In this document: positions 54,518 through 64,000 of the stretch, in pieces | Numbering within the stretch: position 1 is the first letter of the stretch | Layout: each line of letters opens with the position of its first letter | From: Pseudoalteromonas shioyasakiensis | GTDB taxonomy: Bacteria; Pseudomonadota; Gammaproteobacteria; Enterobacterales; Alteromonadaceae | DNA length: 64,000 nt | Reading direction: 5' to 3' | Assembly: GCF_024518675.1 (NCBI RefSeq) | Contig: NZ_JANIGL010000003.1 | Location: 124,001-188,000, forward strand | The notes under the pieces: generated by a model | What the model was told of the DNA's origin: nothing | The model's input: only the letters and a program-made list of their open reading frames with translations | Database searches by the model: none | Translations under genes and position numbers: made by a program

Positions 54518-56053
54518 GTGTCAGAAAAGCTCGACGTTTTAAATAAAAAACTGAAACAGGCTATTGATACCAGAATGGTGCTTGAAAATGCCCGAAAGCA
54601 ACAAGTAGATACGCTTTGTAATTTTGCAGCCAAACTTTCACTTAGTTGTAAAGGTATGGACATTGAGCTCGATAACCGCTTAGCAAAATTTAGGCGTGCA
54701 CTTGCAAAAGGCGTTGATTTCGAAAATTTTGCCCCGTTAATTGATGAAATACTTAATATATTAAAAAACCAAGAAGTGCAGCAAACAGCGCAACAGCGTG
54801 AATTACATGATAGTGTATTAGAGGCAGGTAAATTACTACAGAAAACCAAAGGGTTGCCTGATGATACTCGCAGAACCTTACGCCACCTGCTAGATCATGA
54901 ATTAAATAATGTTCAAGCAACCAACGACTTTATCCCTATTTTAAATCAACTTGTTGCAATTTATCATCAAGCACTCAATGTAAAGCTCACTTTATGTAAA
55001 GATCAGCCTGGCACAAGCCAACCAGGCTTAGCAAAGGAGTTATTAACCCTTGCTAATGATTTAGTATTTGAAGATGAAGCTGCTGAGCAAGTTAAGGCGA
55101 TTAAAAATAGAATTTCTGAAAATGACTCTATTGATGACTTACTCACTGCTGCCATCGAAATTATTCGTATAGTTGCGAGTAATATTTCTAAAGAGCGCCA
55201 ATCCGCGCAAAGCTTTTTAGTTTCTTTAAATCAAACCCTAGAAGAACTGCATCATTCTATTGTAGCTACAAGCTCACATTCTGAATCCATGGGGGTTGAG
55301 TTTGAGACATTAAATAAGCGTATCGAAGGTAAAATTAAGAATCTAACCACACAGACACAAAACGCGACCTCGATTGCCTCTTTAAAAGCACTGGTTGATG
55401 ATGAACTTAAGTCTCTCAGTGAAGACTTAATTGAAAAAGAACGACTAGAGCAAGAAGACAGACAAGCCCTAATAAAAAGCTTTAAAGATATTAACCAACG
55501 TGTCGGTAACTTAGAAAGTAAACTCACGAAATATAAAAAACGACTCCATGAACAACGCTTTAAAAGTCTCCTTGATGGTTTAACAAAATTGCCTAATCGC
55601 GCAGCATTTGATGAAAGATTCAACCATGAATTTCATTTGTTTGCTGTTCAAGAATTTGATGTCACTCTTGTTGTTATCGATGTGGACCACTTTAAATCTA
55701 TTAATGATAAGTACGGTCACAGTGCAGGCGATAAAACCTTACAAGTGATTGCTAAAGCATTGCAAATGTCGATTCGTAAATCTGACTTTATTGCTCGCTA
55801 TGGCGGTGAAGAATTTGTGTTACTAATGCCTGGCATGGCATTAGAGCACGCTGCAGCCCCCCTTGAGAAACTGCGCAAAGCGGTTAAAGGCATTCCATTT
55901 AAATTTAAAAACAAAAGTGTTGAAATTACCATTTCTATTGGCGCAACTCAGTTTAAGAAAGGTGACACACCTTTAGTTGCATTTGACCGTGCAGATGACG
56001 CACTATACAAAGCCAAAAACACAGGTCGTGATAAGTTATGTATTAATAAATAA
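54518..56053 (+). CDS. Diguanylate cyclase (GGDEF) with long helical N-terminus
   Basis: The start is a GTG; no strong ribosome site is visible. Residues 1-345 are helical with coiled-coil stretches and carry no recognised sensor. The GGDEF domain (about 350-511) has LTKLPNRAAFDERF, VVIDVDHFKSINDKYGHSAGDKTL and the active-site loop GGEEF at 429-433. The inhibitory I-site RKSD is at 420-423. It should make c-di-GMP and be subject to product inhibition. There is no membrane segment, so it is cytoplasmic. It is followed 46 bases later by ppnN. Confidence 0.93.
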   Translation: MSEKLDVLNKKLKQAIDTRMVLENARKQQVDTLCNFAAKLSLSCKGMDIELDNRLAKFRRALAKGVDFENFAPLIDEILNILKNQEVQQTAQQRELHDSVLEAGKLLQKTKGLPDDTRRTLRHLLDHELNNVQATNDFIPILNQLVAIYHQALNVKLTLCKDQPGTSQPGLAKELLTLANDLVFEDEAAEQVKAIKNRISENDSIDDLLTAAIEIIRIVASNISKERQSAQSFLVSLNQTLEELHHSIVATSSHSESMGVEFETLNKRIEGKIKNLTTQTQNATSIASLKALVDDELKSLSEDLIEKERLEQEDRQALIKSFKDINQRVGNLESKLTKYKKRLHEQRFKSLLDGLTKLPNRAAFDERFNHEFHLFAVQEFDVTLVVIDVDHFKSINDKYGHSAGDKTLQVIAKALQMSIRKSDFIARYGGEEFVLLMPGMALEHAAAPLEKLRKAVKGIPFKFKNKSVEITISIGATQFKKGDTPLVAFDRADDALYKAKNTGRDKLCINK

Positions 56054-56099
56054 TCACGACTGACAAGCCATTAATGCAAGTACAGCAAGGAATATGCCT

Positions 56100-57443
56100 A
56101 TGTTAATACAGTTAAACCCGACAGGTGTGTTAGATTTACTGTCGCAATTAGAAGTCGATTTATTAGAGCAATCTTCCGCGAGTGAGCGCTATAAGCTATT
56201 TAGAAATTGCGCGCTGGCCGTTTTAAATGTTGGCAGTCATACAGATTCAAGTTCTGAAATTTATAATAAATACGAAGATTTTGATATTCGCTTATTAAGC
56301 CGCGAACGCGGAATTAAAATTGAATTAGAAAACCCACCTGAAATAGCCTTTGTTGATGGCGAGATTATCACGGGGATCCACGAACACATTTTCTCTGTGA
56401 TCCGCGATATCTTATTTATTTGTCAAAAGTATGAAAAAGATTTAACCGAACAAAAAGCAATTACCCACATGGTTTTTGACATGCTGCGAAACGCAGGTGC
56501 ACTGCAAGTCAATAGTGATCCCAGTATGATTGTATGTTGGGGGGGACACTCGATAAATGAGGTAGAATATAAATACACTAAACAAGTGGGCTATGAATTA
56601 GGTTTACGCGGTTTAAATATTTGTACAGGTTGTGGTCCTGGCGCCATGAAAGGGCCCATGAAAGGCGCAACAATTGGCCATGCCAAACAACGTAATACAA
56701 ATAACCGTTATTTAGGCTTAACAGAGCCAAGTATTATTGCCGCAGAGCCACCCAATCCTATTGTCAATGAATTAGTCATACTGCCTGATATTGAAAAGCG
56801 CTTAGAAGCATTCATTCGTACAGCCCATGCAATTATTATATTCCCTGGCGGCGCTGGCACAGCAGAAGAGCTGCTTTATCTACTAGGGATTTTATTGCAC
56901 CCAGATAACCAAAAACAATCGTTGCCAGTTATCCTGACGGGCCCTAAAGAAAGCGAAAGTTATTTTACTGAACTGTGTAAATTCGTTGAGCTAACATTAG
57001 GTAAAGAAGCACTGACAAAATTTGAAGTTATTATTGATGATCCACAATTAGTGGCCGTTAAGTTGAAATCTGCAATGGCCAATGTACGTGATTATCGCAA
57101 GAGCCAAGGTGATGCGTATTACTTTAATTGGACCCTGAAAATAGATCACGACTTCCAACAGCCTTTTGCCCCAACTCATGAAAACATGGCAAGCTTAGAT
57201 TTACATTTGGATCAACCAAAACAAATTTTAGCTGCCAACTTACGCCGCGCATTTTCTGGTATCGTGGCCGGGAATGTGAAAGACGAAGGCATTCAAGCTA
57301 TAAAAAGGCAGGGCCGATTTATACTCAGTGGCGAACCCAAACTGATGGAAAATATGGATAAACTTCTTCAAGCGTTTGTCGAGCAAGGCCGCATGAAGTT
57401 ACCGGGTAGCAAATATATCCCCTGTTATGAAATAAAAGCGTAA
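56100..57443 (+). CDS. ppnN: Pyrimidine/purine nucleotide 5'-monophosphate nucleosidase PpnN
   Basis: The ATG at 56100 was chosen because it is eight bases after AAGGA and aligns exactly with the E. coli N-terminal length; an ATG at 56094 is only two bases from the site. The 447-residue protein has the LOG-family motifs [13 protein letters not shown] near 184 and [16 protein letters not shown] near 257. PpnN splits the N-glycosidic bond of nucleoside monophosphates and is bound by (p)ppGpp in E. coli. Its stop is nine bases before xni. Confidence 0.96.
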   Translation: MLIQLNPTGVLDLLSQLEVDLLEQSSASERYKLFRNCALAVLNVGSHTDSSSEIYNKYEDFDIRLLSRERGIKIELENPPEIAFVDGEIITGIHEHIFSVIRDILFICQKYEKDLTEQKAITHMVFDMLRNAGALQVNSDPSMIVCWGGHSINEVEYKYTKQVGYELGLRGLNICTGCGPGAMKGPMKGATIGHAKQRNTNNRYLGLTEPSIIAAEPPNPIVNELVILPDIEKRLEAFIRTAHAIIIFPGGAGTAEELLYLLGILLHPDNQKQSLPVILTGPKESESYFTELCKFVELTLGKEALTKFEVIIDDPQLVAVKLKSAMANVRDYRKSQGDAYYFNWTLKIDHDFQQPFAPTHENMASLDLHLDQPKQILAANLRRAFSGIVAGNVKDEGIQAIKRQGRFILSGEPKLMENMDKLLQAFVEQGRMKLPGSKYIPCYEIKA

Positions 57444-57452
57444 AGGACAGTT

Positions 57453-58226
57453 GTGTCAGGACAATTACTTTTAATAGATGCGCTTAATTTAATTAGGCGC
57501 ATCTATGCTGTTGATAGTAATCAAAATAAAGGCAGTGAACAACAAATGATAATGACCTGCTGCCAACGTGTTGCACAGGCTTGCCAAAAGTTGATCCGTG
57601 CAACCTCAGCAACACATGCAATTGCGGTATTTGATGGTGATAAAAGTTGGCGTTATCACTTTTACCCTGAATATAAGAATAGTCGTGCACCAATGCCGCA
57701 AACCCTAAAAGAAAACTTGGCTAAATTTCGCCAAGCAATAGAAGAAACAGGTATTGTGGTGTTTACCCCTAGTAATGATGAAGCCGATGATATTATTGCA
57801 ACATTAGCTCATAAAGCTTCACAGCACCATGTTTCTAGTACTATAGTATCGACTGATAAGGGGTTTTTACCAGCGTTAAGCGATAACATTCAGGTTTATG
57901 ACTATTTTAAAAAAGAATATATCCTAAACCAAGACATAGTGACTCGCTTTAATGTGGCACAACATCAGTTAATTGATTTTTGGGCATTAGCAGGAGACAA
58001 AACCAATGATATACCTGGTGTTAAAGGTATCGGCACTAAGAGCGCTCAAGAAATAGTAAGTAAACATCGAGATATTGCTCTCGCCCTTGAAGATGAGGCA
58101 CTCTCTGCTGCTATTCGTAAGAAGTTAGAGCTGGGTATGCAAATGTTTGTCATATCAAAGCAGCTTGTAACCCTACGCACCGATATCCACTTAGGATTTA
58201 GTTTAAAGCAATTAAGACTCAATTAA
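57453..58226 (+). CDS. xni: Flap endonuclease Xni (exonuclease IX)
   Basis: The start is a GTG with AAAGGA upstream. The 257-residue protein is related to the 5' nuclease domain of DNA polymerase I: LLIDALNLIRRIYAV, YKNSRAPMP, NDEADDIIATLA and the helix-three-turn-helix DKTNDIPGVKGIGTKSAQEI. Compared with Pol I, several metal-binding Asp residues are missing, as is usual for Xni. It binds branched DNA and cuts flaps. It follows ppnN closely and is probably cotranscribed, as is common in gammaproteobacteria. Confidence 0.95.
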   Translation: MSGQLLLIDALNLIRRIYAVDSNQNKGSEQQMIMTCCQRVAQACQKLIRATSATHAIAVFDGDKSWRYHFYPEYKNSRAPMPQTLKENLAKFRQAIEETGIVVFTPSNDEADDIIATLAHKASQHHVSSTIVSTDKGFLPALSDNIQVYDYFKKEYILNQDIVTRFNVAQHQLIDFWALAGDKTNDIPGVKGIGTKSAQEIVSKHRDIALALEDEALSAAIRKKLELGMQMFVISKQLVTLRTDIHLGFSLKQLRLN

Positions 58227-58334
58227 TCGCATTAACATAGCTGTTATTCATTGCTAAGGGTATAATGTTACTCAGTATTTAAAATTAAAATCACCAACTT
58301 TGTGGCATGGCTGCGTCGACTTTAAGAGAGAATA

Positions 58335-58718
58335 ATGTTTAAAAAGGTTTTCCGTTATCTCATACTAGGCTTAGGAGTGTATGCCCTAATAGCCACTTTA
58401 GTGATTACCTTTTATAAAGATGATCCGCAAGCTATGATCTGGCAAGACAGAGAAGCGTTTAATAAACGCTTCATTGCAAAGCTAAGTATAGAAAAGCCAA
58501 CAACCTTAAATAATGTGCTTGATGATTTAGGCAGTCCAGATCTCACTTATGCCAAGCGTGTTGATGAGGATGTATGGCAGGTGATTTTTTATCGCACTCA
58601 GCATGTGAAATCTGACGGTATTACCACAATGGATGAATGCACCGGCCTGCTATTTAAAAATGGTCAGTTAATCCTCTGGGGTCCCAGTGCACATGAAACG
58701 TATATGCGCCAAGGCTAA
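58335..58718 (+). CDS. DUF3192-like membrane-anchored protein
   Basis: The 127-residue protein has one N-terminal membrane segment (about residues 7-26) without a cleavage site, so the rest should lie in the periplasm. MIWQDREAFNKRFIAKLSIE, LDDLGSPDLTYAKRV and the later ECTGLLFKNGQLILWG follow the DUF3192 pattern seen beside xni in related genomes. The function is unknown. It is followed by a large gene whose start is four bases past its stop. Confidence 0.75.
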   Translation: MFKKVFRYLILGLGVYALIATLVITFYKDDPQAMIWQDREAFNKRFIAKLSIEKPTTLNNVLDDLGSPDLTYAKRVDEDVWQVIFYRTQHVKSDGITTMDECTGLLFKNGQLILWGPSAHETYMRQG

Positions 58719-58721
58719 CTT

Positions 58722-60416
58722 ATGTCAATGCAAAACCCTAGCGCTGAGCAACTTATCACCCTGTATCAAAAAACCCATCAGTTATTAGGTTTGTACCACG
58801 ATAAAGCACAGTGGGCTTATTGTTACCCATTATTAAACCAGTTAGCTGAGCAGTTTTACTTGCTTTATCAAACCAACCCAAACGCACTGCAAGCACAATT
58901 AACTGTCTATGTTGCCCGCTATGGCTATACAACGAATTTAGTGGTTAGCCAGTCTTGTGTGGTAGCCGCATTTTGTAAAAGTCTAAATTACAATGCTCAA
59001 GTTTCTCAACAGCTCATTGCAGTAAGTCTCACTAATTATTTGTGCGTACAGGTACAAACCAATAAGTTAGCTAAACAACAGGCCTTAAATCAGCAACAAA
59101 AGAGACAATGGCAAGCACGCCATCAGCTTGCGATTAAGTTATTACAATCAGCAAAGGTGGCTACACCACACATAGCACGAATTTTAGCCGCGCTGAATAA
59201 ATATAAACAAGCTTTATTAAGTACGCCAAAAATTATGATTTATGATGGTGCCACAACGCTTGTCGCCTTGGCCAATATCATTGCGATGAATATCACCTAC
59301 CGTGACGCTAATGATCACATCACACTGTTTAAAGCTGTTTCTGATATTTATATTCGCACCCCAAATAGTTTTGCTCAACACGCGTTAAAATCCCTAATCA
59401 CAGAAATTGGTCCTTACCTGCCTGGCAGCATCGCAACATACGCTGATCAGCAGTTCATTTATGTTGGCACAACAGCGAACAATAAACTGCTGTTAGCAAG
59501 TCTTGCTGATGACAAAAGAGTGCGCTGGCATGCAGTTAGTGGAAAAATGAATTGCCAAGAGCGACAACGGCTATCACATGATAAGCGCTTGATCTACGGA
59601 CTTTGGTTTAATGAACACTTGGCCGCGCCTATCATTAAGAGTAACGAAAAACAACAGCACATTTTATTGTTGATTAGCCAATTAAAAATCCAAAAAGAAT
59701 ATTCTTACCGTGCCTTAGCCGGGCTATTAAGCAATCAAGAAACCACTATAAACAATTTAACACAAGCAGTAAGACCTTATAATAAAGAACACTTAGCAGC
59801 AAAAGACTTACGTCATTGCTTATCTATGGTGGGGCTTAATAATGCACCAGCTATTATACAAGGCGTGCTTTTTCAACAGCTTGTACAGCTCCAACACCAT
59901 CCATTAAAGCAACATATTCAAACTCGTCTTGCAGCACTGATCAAGGTTATTGCTTTATTACTCAGCAAACAAAGTAAGCTGCAATTTGAGCAGCTGACAT
60001 TGCCTGTTTACGCCTATGTAAACTATCTATTTGAACATACCAGCAATGCTTTAAGCCGTAAAACGTTAAGTGAAGATGAAGCCAAAAGCGATATCAGCCC
60101 ACCTTTGGCATGGTTGTTTGGCGTGCCAAATCATAACAAAGAGCAATTAACCAACTCTGTTTTAAGTTTGGTGGCAGATAACCCATGGACACAACCTTTA
60201 CTTGATGCCGAACAGCTAAAGAAACAAAAGCTAAGTTATGAGTCACAGTTATGGGTCGCAGTTAAATTAGTTGTGTTAAAAGTATACCAGCCGAATATGC
60301 CAATAAGCAGCTGGCAGGAACAAACCCTCGACCAGGTTATTAAAACCCTAGGCTGGGACAGTAGCACGAATTTTTATTCTCACTTGCCTGACTTAAATCT
60401 GTCATCTAGCGTCTGA
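58722..60416 (+). CDS. Cytoplasmic protein resembling a degenerate HD-GYP domain protein
   Basis: The 564-residue protein is helical with no signal or membrane segment. Residues about 165-255 (YDGATTLVALANIIAMN, FAQHALKSLITEIGPYLPGS, FIYVG) recall the closing part of HD-GYP phosphodiesterases, where a Y-P-P-G-S turn precedes a small beta unit, but the HD pair and GYP motif are not found. The family is otherwise unknown to me. AAGG precedes the ATG by seven bases, and it is coupled to the DUF3192 gene. Catalysis is unlikely. A role in c-di-GMP signalling is only a guess. Confidence 0.6.
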   Translation: MSMQNPSAEQLITLYQKTHQLLGLYHDKAQWAYCYPLLNQLAEQFYLLYQTNPNALQAQLTVYVARYGYTTNLVVSQSCVVAAFCKSLNYNAQVSQQLIAVSLTNYLCVQVQTNKLAKQQALNQQQKRQWQARHQLAIKLLQSAKVATPHIARILAALNKYKQALLSTPKIMIYDGATTLVALANIIAMNITYRDANDHITLFKAVSDIYIRTPNSFAQHALKSLITEIGPYLPGSIATYADQQFIYVGTTANNKLLLASLADDKRVRWHAVSGKMNCQERQRLSHDKRLIYGLWFNEHLAAPIIKSNEKQQHILLLISQLKIQKEYSYRALAGLLSNQETTINNLTQAVRPYNKEHLAAKDLRHCLSMVGLNNAPAIIQGVLFQQLVQLQHHPLKQHIQTRLAALIKVIALLLSKQSKLQFEQLTLPVYAYVNYLFEHTSNALSRKTLSEDEAKSDISPPLAWLFGVPNHNKEQLTNSVLSLVADNPWTQPLLDAEQLKKQKLSYESQLWVAVKLVVLKVYQPNMPISSWQEQTLDQVIKTLGWDSSTNFYSHLPDLNLSSSV

Positions 60417-60596
60417 TCCCGCCATATTATTAGACATATTGCCTAATTTAGCGGATTTTAGTGGAAATATTTTGAATAAATTGCTATAAAAGCCGCTTAA
60501 ATTTTCATATTCATTCATGTAAATAAATCTAACAAGCAATCGCATAACTCTTTGCGAATTATTTATGTGCATTTCTAACTTTAATAGGAAAACTTC

Positions 60597-61604
60597 ATGG
60601 CTAAACAAACCATCACAGTGATCAAAGGCGACGGCATCGGTCCAAGTATTATTGACTCAGCTCTTGAGATCTTACAAGCCGCAGGATGCGATTTTGATTA
60701 TGAATTCGTTGATGCTGGTCTAGCCGCGTTAGAAAAAACCGGTGAGTTATTACCACAAGAGACTATTGAAACCATTGCGCGTAATAAAATCACACTTAAA
60801 GGCCCTTTAACAACGCCTGTAGGTGAAGGTTTTACTTCAATTAACGTGACGTTACGTAAGCAATTTGGTTTATATGCTAATGTACGCCCAGTTAAGTCGT
60901 TTGTTGGCACCAAAGCACGATATGAAGATATAGACATCATAACTGTTCGTGAAAACACCCAAGGTATGTACTCAGGTCTTGGTCAAGTCGTGTCAGAAGA
61001 CGGTAATGAAGCTCAAGCCATGTCAATGATCACGCGCGAGGGCGCAGAAAAAATATTAACATTTGCTTATGATCTTGCAGTACGTGAAGGCCGTAAAAAA
61101 GTAACCGCAGTACATAAAGCAAACATACTAAAATCTACTTCAGGTTTATTCCTGAAAGTTGCTCGCGAAGTTGCAGAACGTTATCCTGAAATTGAATCAA
61201 CAGAAATGATTGTTGATGCAACGTGTATGAAATTAGTAATGAGCCCAGAAGAGTTTGACGTTATTGTCACTACAAACTTATTTGGTGATATTTTATCTGA
61301 CTTATGTGCCGGACTTGTTGGTGGCTTAGGTATGGCTCCGGGTGCTAACATAGGTGAAGATGCCGCTATCTTTGAAGCTGTTCACGGTAGTGCACCTGAT
61401 ATCGCAGGTAAAAACCTTGCGAACCCAACTTCTGTTATCCTAGCCTCAATCCAAATGCTCGAGCATTTAGAAATGGCTGATACAGCCGAGCGTATTCGAA
61501 GCGCTGTTGCTGACGTTATCAAAACAGGTGACCGTACAACACGCGATTTAGGTGGCAGCCACGGCACCACTGATTTCACTCAAGCTGTGATTGACCGTCT
61601 ATAA
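60597..61604 (+). CDS. NAD-type isocitrate dehydrogenase
   Basis: The 335-residue protein is of the short homodimeric beta-decarboxylating type: ITVIKGDGIGPSI, the substrate-binding SINVTLRKQFGLYANVRP, VRENTQGMYSGLG near 119, ANILKSTSGLF, TTNLFGDILSDLCAGLVGGL and GSAPDIAGKNLANP. Its length and the Ile/Asp pattern at the cofactor site resemble NAD-dependent enzymes and not the about 415-residue NADP enzyme of E. coli. Isopropylmalate dehydrogenase is the main alternative, but the Ser of SINVTLRK favours isocitrate. It is a single-gene unit ended by a terminator. Confidence 0.9.
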   Translation: MAKQTITVIKGDGIGPSIIDSALEILQAAGCDFDYEFVDAGLAALEKTGELLPQETIETIARNKITLKGPLTTPVGEGFTSINVTLRKQFGLYANVRPVKSFVGTKARYEDIDIITVRENTQGMYSGLGQVVSEDGNEAQAMSMITREGAEKILTFAYDLAVREGRKKVTAVHKANILKSTSGLFLKVAREVAERYPEIESTEMIVDATCMKLVMSPEEFDVIVTTNLFGDILSDLCAGLVGGLGMAPGANIGEDAAIFEAVHGSAPDIAGKNLANPTSVILASIQMLEHLEMADTAERIRSAVADVIKTGDRTTRDLGGSHGTTDFTQAVIDRL

Positions 61605-61626
61605 TTTAAAACATTGTTTTGAATAT

Positions 61627-61654
61627 AAAAAAGCCAGTTTTAACTGGCTTTTTT
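61627..61654. terminator. Bidirectional terminator between isocitrate dehydrogenase and the M6 protease
   Basis: A perfect 28-base palindrome with GCCAGTT/AACTGGC and runs of six A and six T at its ends lies between the converging genes. Confidence 0.92.
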
Positions 61655-61663
61655 ATTGCTAAT

Positions 61664-64000
61664 TTAGCGTTCTTTTCTTCTCAATAACAAGCCTAATGAG
61701 CCAAGTAATATCCAGCCAAATGAACCTCCACTTGACCCCGAGCTTGCAACCTGTTTTTGCACTGTTACCAACAAGGTAAACTCTGTCTCATGCGCGGTTT
61801 CATCATCAGTGACTGTTAACGTAACTGTATAGCTACCAGCTTGCTGATAAGTATGAGTCGGATTTGCTGTATTTGCCGTGTCACCGTCACCAAAATCCCA
61901 TAGAAAGCTGTAACTGCCGTAACCACCTAGCGTATCACTTTTAAATATAACGGTTAGATCATTTGCAGTGTACTCACCTCGCGAGCTTAATGGCACCTCC
62001 ACTGATATATTTTTTCTCTGTGTCAACGCCGTTTGCTGGCTATCAATTACAGTAACAGATAATGAGTAATTGCCACTGAACTGGTAACTGTGTGAGGCTA
62101 CAATACTGCTCGAAGTATTACCATCGCCAAAGTCCCATGTATACGAATAGGGCGCATGCCCACCACTCACGGCCACAGTTGCGTTTATCTTTCCTTGCGT
62201 AATCTGACTCTCAATATCCGCTAATTTAAGAGGCTCGCTCAGGCTAATCGTTGTTTGTTCGGTGGTGGTTTCGCCAAACTCAGTAGTACGACTAAATGTA
62301 ATATCATAGCTGCCGTAATCAGGAAAAGTCATGGTTGGGTTTAGCTCATGACTTTGCTCGTCATTACCAAACTGCCAGTTAAAACTATCTGTGGGGCTCA
62401 ACTCCATTCCCTTAACTTCAAACGTCACTGTTAAGTTGTTTACAGTATAAGTAATACCAGCTTGAGCATTGTAATTTAGGTCAACTTCAACGCGTGAGTT
62501 ATCAGACGCTTGATCAGCAATAGAAAAACTCAGACCAAATGGCTCGAGTTTAACCCCTGACTCAGGTTGTTGCACAAAACTGTAGTCAGTTGCGTCGTTA
62601 AATTCACTGTTCGCCGTTAAGTGACTATCACCCAGCCCTTGGCGCTGGTCATACACACTAAATGCCGCATCGCGAATTTGAATTTCTGTACTTGCTGGGG
62701 TTTGGCTTGTTCCTTTAGCTATTGCATTTTGATCAGCATCTATCACTAAAATTAAGCCCTCCCCAGGGTGCGCTGAAGTATTATTATTCTCATAGCCTAA
62801 ATTTGCTAACCAAAGCAGTAAACCTGGAGAGTATTGCTCACTTTGTAAGCCACTATCCACACCTTCATAACTACGTTGTTGTAAATAGTAATGCTGAGGG
62901 CTACCGTAAACATAAGCACCAACACGGCTAAATCCTTGTAAGGTAAATTGTGATTGTAGCTCAGCATTATCTTGCCAAATAACTGTATTACCTTGGCTGA
63001 TTTTCATATCATCAACTACAAAGCCATAATATTCAACAAAGCTATCTGTTACATAGCGAAAACCAAGGTTAATGGTTTGCCCAGCAAACTCAGTTAAATC
63101 AAATATATGCTGTAAATAATTGTGTGGCTGTTGGGATTCAGGGGAAGTAGCCGAATCACCGCTAATAAAATTGACCACTTGGCTGTGAAAAGGATTAGTA
63201 TCATGAGTATATTGAGAAGCGATTGCTTGTCCATTCACTGTGATTTGCACATAGTCATAATCACTTTCAATGCTGTAATGGGCTTTAAGTGTTAATAGTG
63301 TCTCATCCTGCGAACTAGGAATAGTGATTTCTTGCGTCATCGTATTATCGAGGCTATTCCCTCTACCTGAATAATATTGAAAGGCTCCTTCAACTGGGGT
63401 ATTAAAGGTTTTTAATTTAGCAGGTAAAATCACTTTTACTTGATTCAACTCCTCACCTGTGGCGCTGGCATGATATACAACTAGATTATTTACTTCGTTA
63501 ATTTCATCCAGTGTAAACGTGCGTTGATTAACCCAATTGCCACTATATCTATTTTGCAAATACTCGAGCGCATAGGGGCTAAACATCACCGGCTCAGAGC
63601 CTCTAGGCACGCCCGCCCAACTCCCACTCGACATGACCGACCAGGAAGCAACAGGCTCACCTATATCTGAATTTGTTAAATCATATTCATCAGGCAAGCC
63701 TAGATCATGACCAAACTCATGCACGACAACCCCAATTCCAGCATCTATGGGATTAATGGTATAGCCAAATAAATCAACCGGGCTATTTGGTAAATCAGTT
63801 GCTTGAAACTGCTCATTGTACACATAGTAACGATGCGACCAAATAGCATCAGTGCCTAATAATCCACCACCCGCTTCTTCACCAACACTAGAATGAAAAA
63901 TCATCACATGATCAATAATGCCATTAGGTTCATTAGTGATACCATCACCATCAACATCATCAAGATCCGTCAAGTCATAGTCCGTCAAATCAATATTAAA
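61664..64000 (-). CDS. Secreted M6-type metalloprotease with PKD domains and GlyGly-CTERM tail (runs off the right edge)
   Basis: The frame is open to the window end, so the N-terminus is missing. The zinc site HEFGHDLGLPDEYD is near visible residue 90, typical of M6 (immune inhibitor A-like) proteases. It is followed by WSVMSSGSWAG, a lectin-like beta region, and two clear PKD domains with YSYTWDFGDGNTSS and YSFLWDFGDGDTAN, plus a weaker third. The C-terminus is Gly/Ser-rich (SSGSSGGSFG), then a hydrophobic helix and RRKER. This is a GlyGly-CTERM signal, processed by rhombosortase after export by type II secretion. It should degrade extracellular protein. Confidence 0.93.
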   Translation of the reverse strand, partial: FNIDLTDYDLTDLDDVDGDGITNEPNGIIDHVMIFHSSVGEEAGGGLLGTDAIWSHRYYVYNEQFQATDLPNSPVDLFGYTINPIDAGIGVVVHEFGHDLGLPDEYDLTNSDIGEPVASWSVMSSGSWAGVPRGSEPVMFSPYALEYLQNRYSGNWVNQRTFTLDEINEVNNLVVYHASATGEELNQVKVILPAKLKTFNTPVEGAFQYYSGRGNSLDNTMTQEITIPSSQDETLLTLKAHYSIESDYDYVQITVNGQAIASQYTHDTNPFHSQVVNFISGDSATSPESQQPHNYLQHIFDLTEFAGQTINLGFRYVTDSFVEYYGFVVDDMKISQGNTVIWQDNAELQSQFTLQGFSRVGAYVYGSPQHYYLQQRSYEGVDSGLQSEQYSPGLLLWLANLGYENNNTSAHPGEGLILVIDADQNAIAKGTSQTPASTEIQIRDAAFSVYDQRQGLGDSHLTANSEFNDATDYSFVQQPESGVKLEPFGLSFSIADQASDNSRVEVDLNYNAQAGITYTVNNLTVTFEVKGMELSPTDSFNWQFGNDEQSHELNPTMTFPDYGSYDITFSRTTEFGETTTEQTTISLSEPLKLADIESQITQGKINATVAVSGGHAPYSYTWDFGDGNTSSSIVASHSYQFSGNYSLSVTVIDSQQTALTQRKNISVEVPLSSRGEYTANDLTVIFKSDTLGGYGSYSFLWDFGDGDTANTANPTHTYQQAGSYTVTLTVTDDETAHETEFTLLVTVQKQVASSGSSGGSFGWILLGSLGLLLRRKER

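Noticed and set aside
61780..62350. Repeated FGDGxT coding units as evidence of a duplicated gene
   Set aside because: They are successive PKD domains of one protease, a normal domain architecture.

Overview
The window looks like chromosomal DNA of a marine gammaproteobacterium of the order Alteromonadales, most probably Pseudoalteromonas or a close relative. This is inferred from the low-GC codon use, the minCDE/ycgL/ycgN/rnd/fadD and yoaA/tsaB neighbourhoods, an enteric-type his operon with an attenuated leader, and many secreted peptidases. No rRNA, tRNA or CRISPR array was seen.

Layout. 1-9.2 kb: an edge-truncated lipoprotein, an outer-membrane protein, an RNA methyltransferase and ycgN, then an accessory block with a DUF885 lipoprotein peptidase, a secreted prolidase-like amidohydrolase, a siderophore-type TonB receptor with a Fur-like site, and a GbsR-type regulator. 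9.2-13.1 kb is an island of repeats around one orphan DUF2254-like membrane protein; it holds a group II intron 3' remnant, 44-bp REP-like repeats and a 221-bp tandem duplication. 13.1-21 kb is core: mltB-type transglycosylase, ycgL, minCDE, a flavin reductase, rnd, fadD and an alpha/beta hydrolase. 21-29 kb has an alkaline phosphatase and a PTS-EIIC/EAL gene that two insertion sequences have cut into three pieces. One is an IS66-family element with a perfect 8-bp target duplication. The other is an IS607-family element with a serine recombinase and a TnpB nuclease. 29-34.8 kb: tsaB, yoaA, an MscS channel, a Na+/H+ antiporter and a small conserved-looking protein. 35-42.3 kb: the complete hisLGDCBHAFIE operon. 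42.3-43.1 kb: a toxin-antitoxin locus with an intact antitoxin and a decayed toxin. 43-64 kb: a DGSG-repeat protein, lipoprotein, HtrA-like protease, metY, cupin/LysR pair, S46 peptidase, GT25, M61 peptidase, diguanylate cyclase, ppnN, xni, a DUF3192 protein, a degenerate HD-GYP-like protein, NAD-type isocitrate dehydrogenase and an edge-truncated M6 protease with PKD domains and a GlyGly-CTERM tail.

How it fits together. Core cell-division, RNA-processing, fatty-acid and histidine genes are interleaved with accessory genes for extracellular protein breakdown (DUF885, amidohydrolase, S46, M61, M6), iron uptake and c-di-GMP signalling. The most interesting spot is the IS607 element. A near-consensus LexA (SOS) box lies directly in front of its recombinase gene, that gene carries an amber codon before its end, and the TnpB lacks the usual zinc-finger cysteines. 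The surrounding EIIC-EAL gene can be rebuilt in frame across both insertions, so both element boundaries can be proposed to the base.
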